Shown piece after piece: positions 13,759 through 14,742 of a DNA stretch of 14,742 nt (position 1 is its first letter; every line of letters starts with the position of its first letter). The translations under genes and the position numbers were made by a program. The stretch is from Geobacter sp. Lineage in GTDB: Bacteria; Desulfobacterota; Desulfuromonadia; Geobacterales; Pseudopelobacteraceae. The stretch is from positions 1-14,742 of the forward strand of contig DAIERH010000035.1 of assembly GCA_027346925.1 (NCBI GenBank). Reading direction: 5' to 3'. The notes below the pieces were generated by a model. It worked only from the letters and a program-made list of their open reading frames with translations, was not told where the DNA came from and ran no database searches.

Positions 13759-13835
13759 GCGCCCGTAGCTCAGTTGGATAGAGCAACGGCCTTCTAAGCC
13801 GTGGGCCGCAGGTTCGAATCCTGCCGGGCGCGCCA
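13759..13835 (+). tRNA. tRNA-Arg (anticodon UCU)
   Basis: This is a 77-base cloverleaf with acceptor GCGCCCG pairing CGGGCGC, discriminator G and encoded CCA (13833-13835). It has a D arm with AGCTCAGTTGGATAGAGC, anticodon stem CGGCC/GGCCG... around loop CTTCTAA giving anticodon TCT, and T arm GGTTCGAATCC. It reads AGA and AGG codons, which are rare in GC-rich genomes of this kind. Confidence 0.97.
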
Positions 13836-14065
13836 CGTAGTCTTCCTCTCTTGGCTGAACCCTTGCCGGGATAAAATCAGACCCATTCGGCGGCAACTCC
13901 ATTCACCGCTTCCCCCCAAAAAACAATACGCTGTCTACTTCATATTTGTTGCAAAAAGGTGTATAACAAAACCGGAAACGGAAAGATGAAGAGATGCAGC
14001 AGCAAGGGCAGCGCTCAAGGTCACGGTAGCCCCTGTCTGGGGCGGCGTAAGGAGAGAGGAATACC
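13836..14065 (+). other. intergenic leader region of the lipoprotein gene
   Basis: This 230-base stretch has no convincing gene. It holds a C6A6 tract (13913-13924 or so), a promoter candidate, and a small hairpin (GCCCC, loop TGTCT, GGGGC at 14029-14043) just before the ribosome binding site. I looked for a cyclic-di-GMP (GEMM) riboswitch, frequent in this group, and did not find its conserved core. Confidence 0.45.
13939..13967 (+). promoter_or_regulatory. possible promoter of the fibronectin-type lipoprotein gene
   Basis: TATAAC (13962-13967), preceded directly by TG, lies 17 bases after TTCATA (13939-13944). The -10 is good and the -35 is weak. Transcription would start near 13974, leaving a leader of about 92 bases that includes the small hairpin at 14029-14043. 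Confidence 0.45.
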
Positions 14066-14680
14066 ATGATGAAAACCATCGTATTTACAGTTGCGGCGTT
14101 GGCGCTTATGGTTGTGGCTGGGTGCGGTACCGGCCCTGAGGCGCCGACCGGCTTGACCGTCACGTCCACCTCGCCGATTACGTTGAGCTGGAACAGCGTT
14201 TCCGGGGCAACCAGTTACAATGTCTACCGGGGCACGACTACGGGAGGTCTTTCATTCAAAACGCTTCTGGCATCGAATGTCACCGCCACAACCTACTCGG
14301 ATACGTCGGCCACCGCGGGTGCCACCTTTTATTACCAGGTAACGGCGGTGAGTTCCGATGGTGTTTCGGGGGCATCCAATGAGGTAAATGCCTCCCCGCA
14401 ACAGTCAGGCGGCGGCTCATTTGTGCTGGGGGGCGTAACAAACGGTTCCCAGATTGTTTTGACGTGGAGCAACGTTGCCGGTGCCGTCAGATACAATGTG
14501 TACCGGGGGTTGATATCCTCCACCGTCACGGGCAAAACACTGATACAACCCGGCATCACTGCGTTGACATTCAGTGATGCAACGGTTTTATTCGGTAACA
14601 CCTATTACTATCAGGTTGAGGCCGTAAATGTGAATGGTACCCCATTTGCGGATTCCAACGAAGCATCGGTAGCCTTCTGA
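14066..14680 (+). CDS. lipoprotein with two fibronectin type III domains
   Basis: This 204-residue exported protein has a signal peptide (KTIVFTVAALALMVVAGC) that ends in the lipobox V-A-G-C, with C20 as the lipidated residue and Gly at +2. Mature Cys is followed by a short linker and two fibronectin type III domains at about 26-110 and 115-203. Each has the typical LSW/LTW strand, YNVYRG, and YYQV(T/E)AV strands, with NEV/NEA near the end. No enzyme domain is present, so it probably serves as a cell-surface or periplasmic binding or scaffold protein, as is common in Geobacter relatives. AGAGGA 5 bases before the first ATG supports the start at 14066. The second ATG at 14069 is nearly as good. 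A terminator follows directly, so it is monocistronic. Confidence 0.88.
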   Translation: MMKTIVFTVAALALMVVAGCGTGPEAPTGLTVTSTSPITLSWNSVSGATSYNVYRGTTTGGLSFKTLLASNVTATTYSDTSATAGATFYYQVTAVSSDGVSGASNEVNASPQQSGGGSFVLGGVTNGSQIVLTWSNVAGAVRYNVYRGLISSTVTGKTLIQPGITALTFSDATVLFGNTYYYQVEAVNVNGTPFADSNEASVAF

Positions 14681-14705
14681 ACATGGAGTACACCGGCAAC
14701 CCCAT

Positions 14706-14735
14706 GAGCCAGGGATTTTCCTGGCTCTTTTTTTT
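14706..14735 (+). terminator. intrinsic terminator after the lipoprotein gene
   Basis: A perfect 8-bp stem (GAGCCAGG at 14706-14713, CCTGGCTC at 14720-14727) with a 6-base loop GATTTT is followed by eight Ts. It stands 26 bases after the stop of the lipoprotein gene. This is the clearest rho-independent terminator in the window. Confidence 0.95.
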
Positions 14736-14742
14736 GCTGCCC

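Noticed and set aside
11971..13902. Very long open frame (643 codons) on the minus strand antisense to rpsA and ihfB.
   Set aside because: It is a shadow of strong GC3 codon bias in rpsA, runs across ihfB and both tRNA genes, and has no ribosome binding site. The six S1 repeats on the plus strand are unmistakable.
13970..14045. Cyclic-di-GMP (GEMM) riboswitch before the lipoprotein gene.
   Set aside because: The conserved GGGCAAACC-like and GACGCAAAGCC-like core blocks are absent.
1..14742. CRISPR arrays, insertion sequences, prophage or integron features.
   Set aside because: No direct repeats with regular spacers, no transposase, integrase or phage-type genes, and no target-site duplications were seen.

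Overview
The window looks like a chromosomal segment of a deltaproteobacterium of the Geobacter/Pelobacter/Trichlorobacter type. This rests on the GC-rich, GC3-biased coding, the order pheA-tyrA-aroA-cmk-ispH-rpsA-ihfB, the single-domain hemerythrin, PAS and FHA proteins, and the small Cys-rich redox proteins. The taxon is inferred from memory of gene order and was not computed.

Left part, bases 1-1177 (+): the tail of a HEPN-type protein (RX4HXY motif) overlaps a minimal nucleotidyltransferase with a GSX10DXD motif. Together they form a HEPN/MNT pair. The nucleotidyltransferase is coupled by an ATGA overlap to a 5'-deoxynucleotidase of the YfbR family. Bases 1257-5203 (-): one probable four-gene operon (small C-X2-C-X4-C protein, Cys-rich Fe-S-type protein, hemerythrin-domain protein, PAS protein) is followed by a PP-loop ATPase of the MnmA/ThiI type and an FHA-domain protein. 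A CRP/FNR-type palindrome sits at -41.5 relative to a good -10 box ahead of the four-gene operon, so control by oxygen, NO or redox state is plausible.

Middle, 5204-6539: a 640-base stretch between divergent genes contains an unlisted small reading frame on the minus strand (5474-5641). Its translation looks protein-like, but its open frame extends upstream without an ATG. An HD-domain phosphohydrolase gene (+) follows, then a promoter.

Right part, 6540-13554 (+): pheA (chorismate mutase/prephenate dehydratase) and tyrA (prephenate dehydrogenase) give the phenylalanine and tyrosine branches. aroA makes EPSP, which leads to chorismate, their shared precursor. cmk and ispH follow with short gaps or overlaps. 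rpsA has its own promoter, and ihfB follows it. An 80-base inverted repeat with a 9-base period separates tyrA from aroA. tRNA-Leu(UAA) and tRNA-Arg(UCU) genes come next with a strong hairpin between them. The window ends with a lipoprotein carrying two fibronectin type III domains and a textbook intrinsic terminator.

Most of the window is ordinary core metabolism. The best candidates for something less described are the FNR-boxed C-X2-C/Fe-S/hemerythrin/PAS operon, the hidden small ORF, the HEPN/MNT-yfbR coupling and the periodic inverted repeat between tyrA and aroA.
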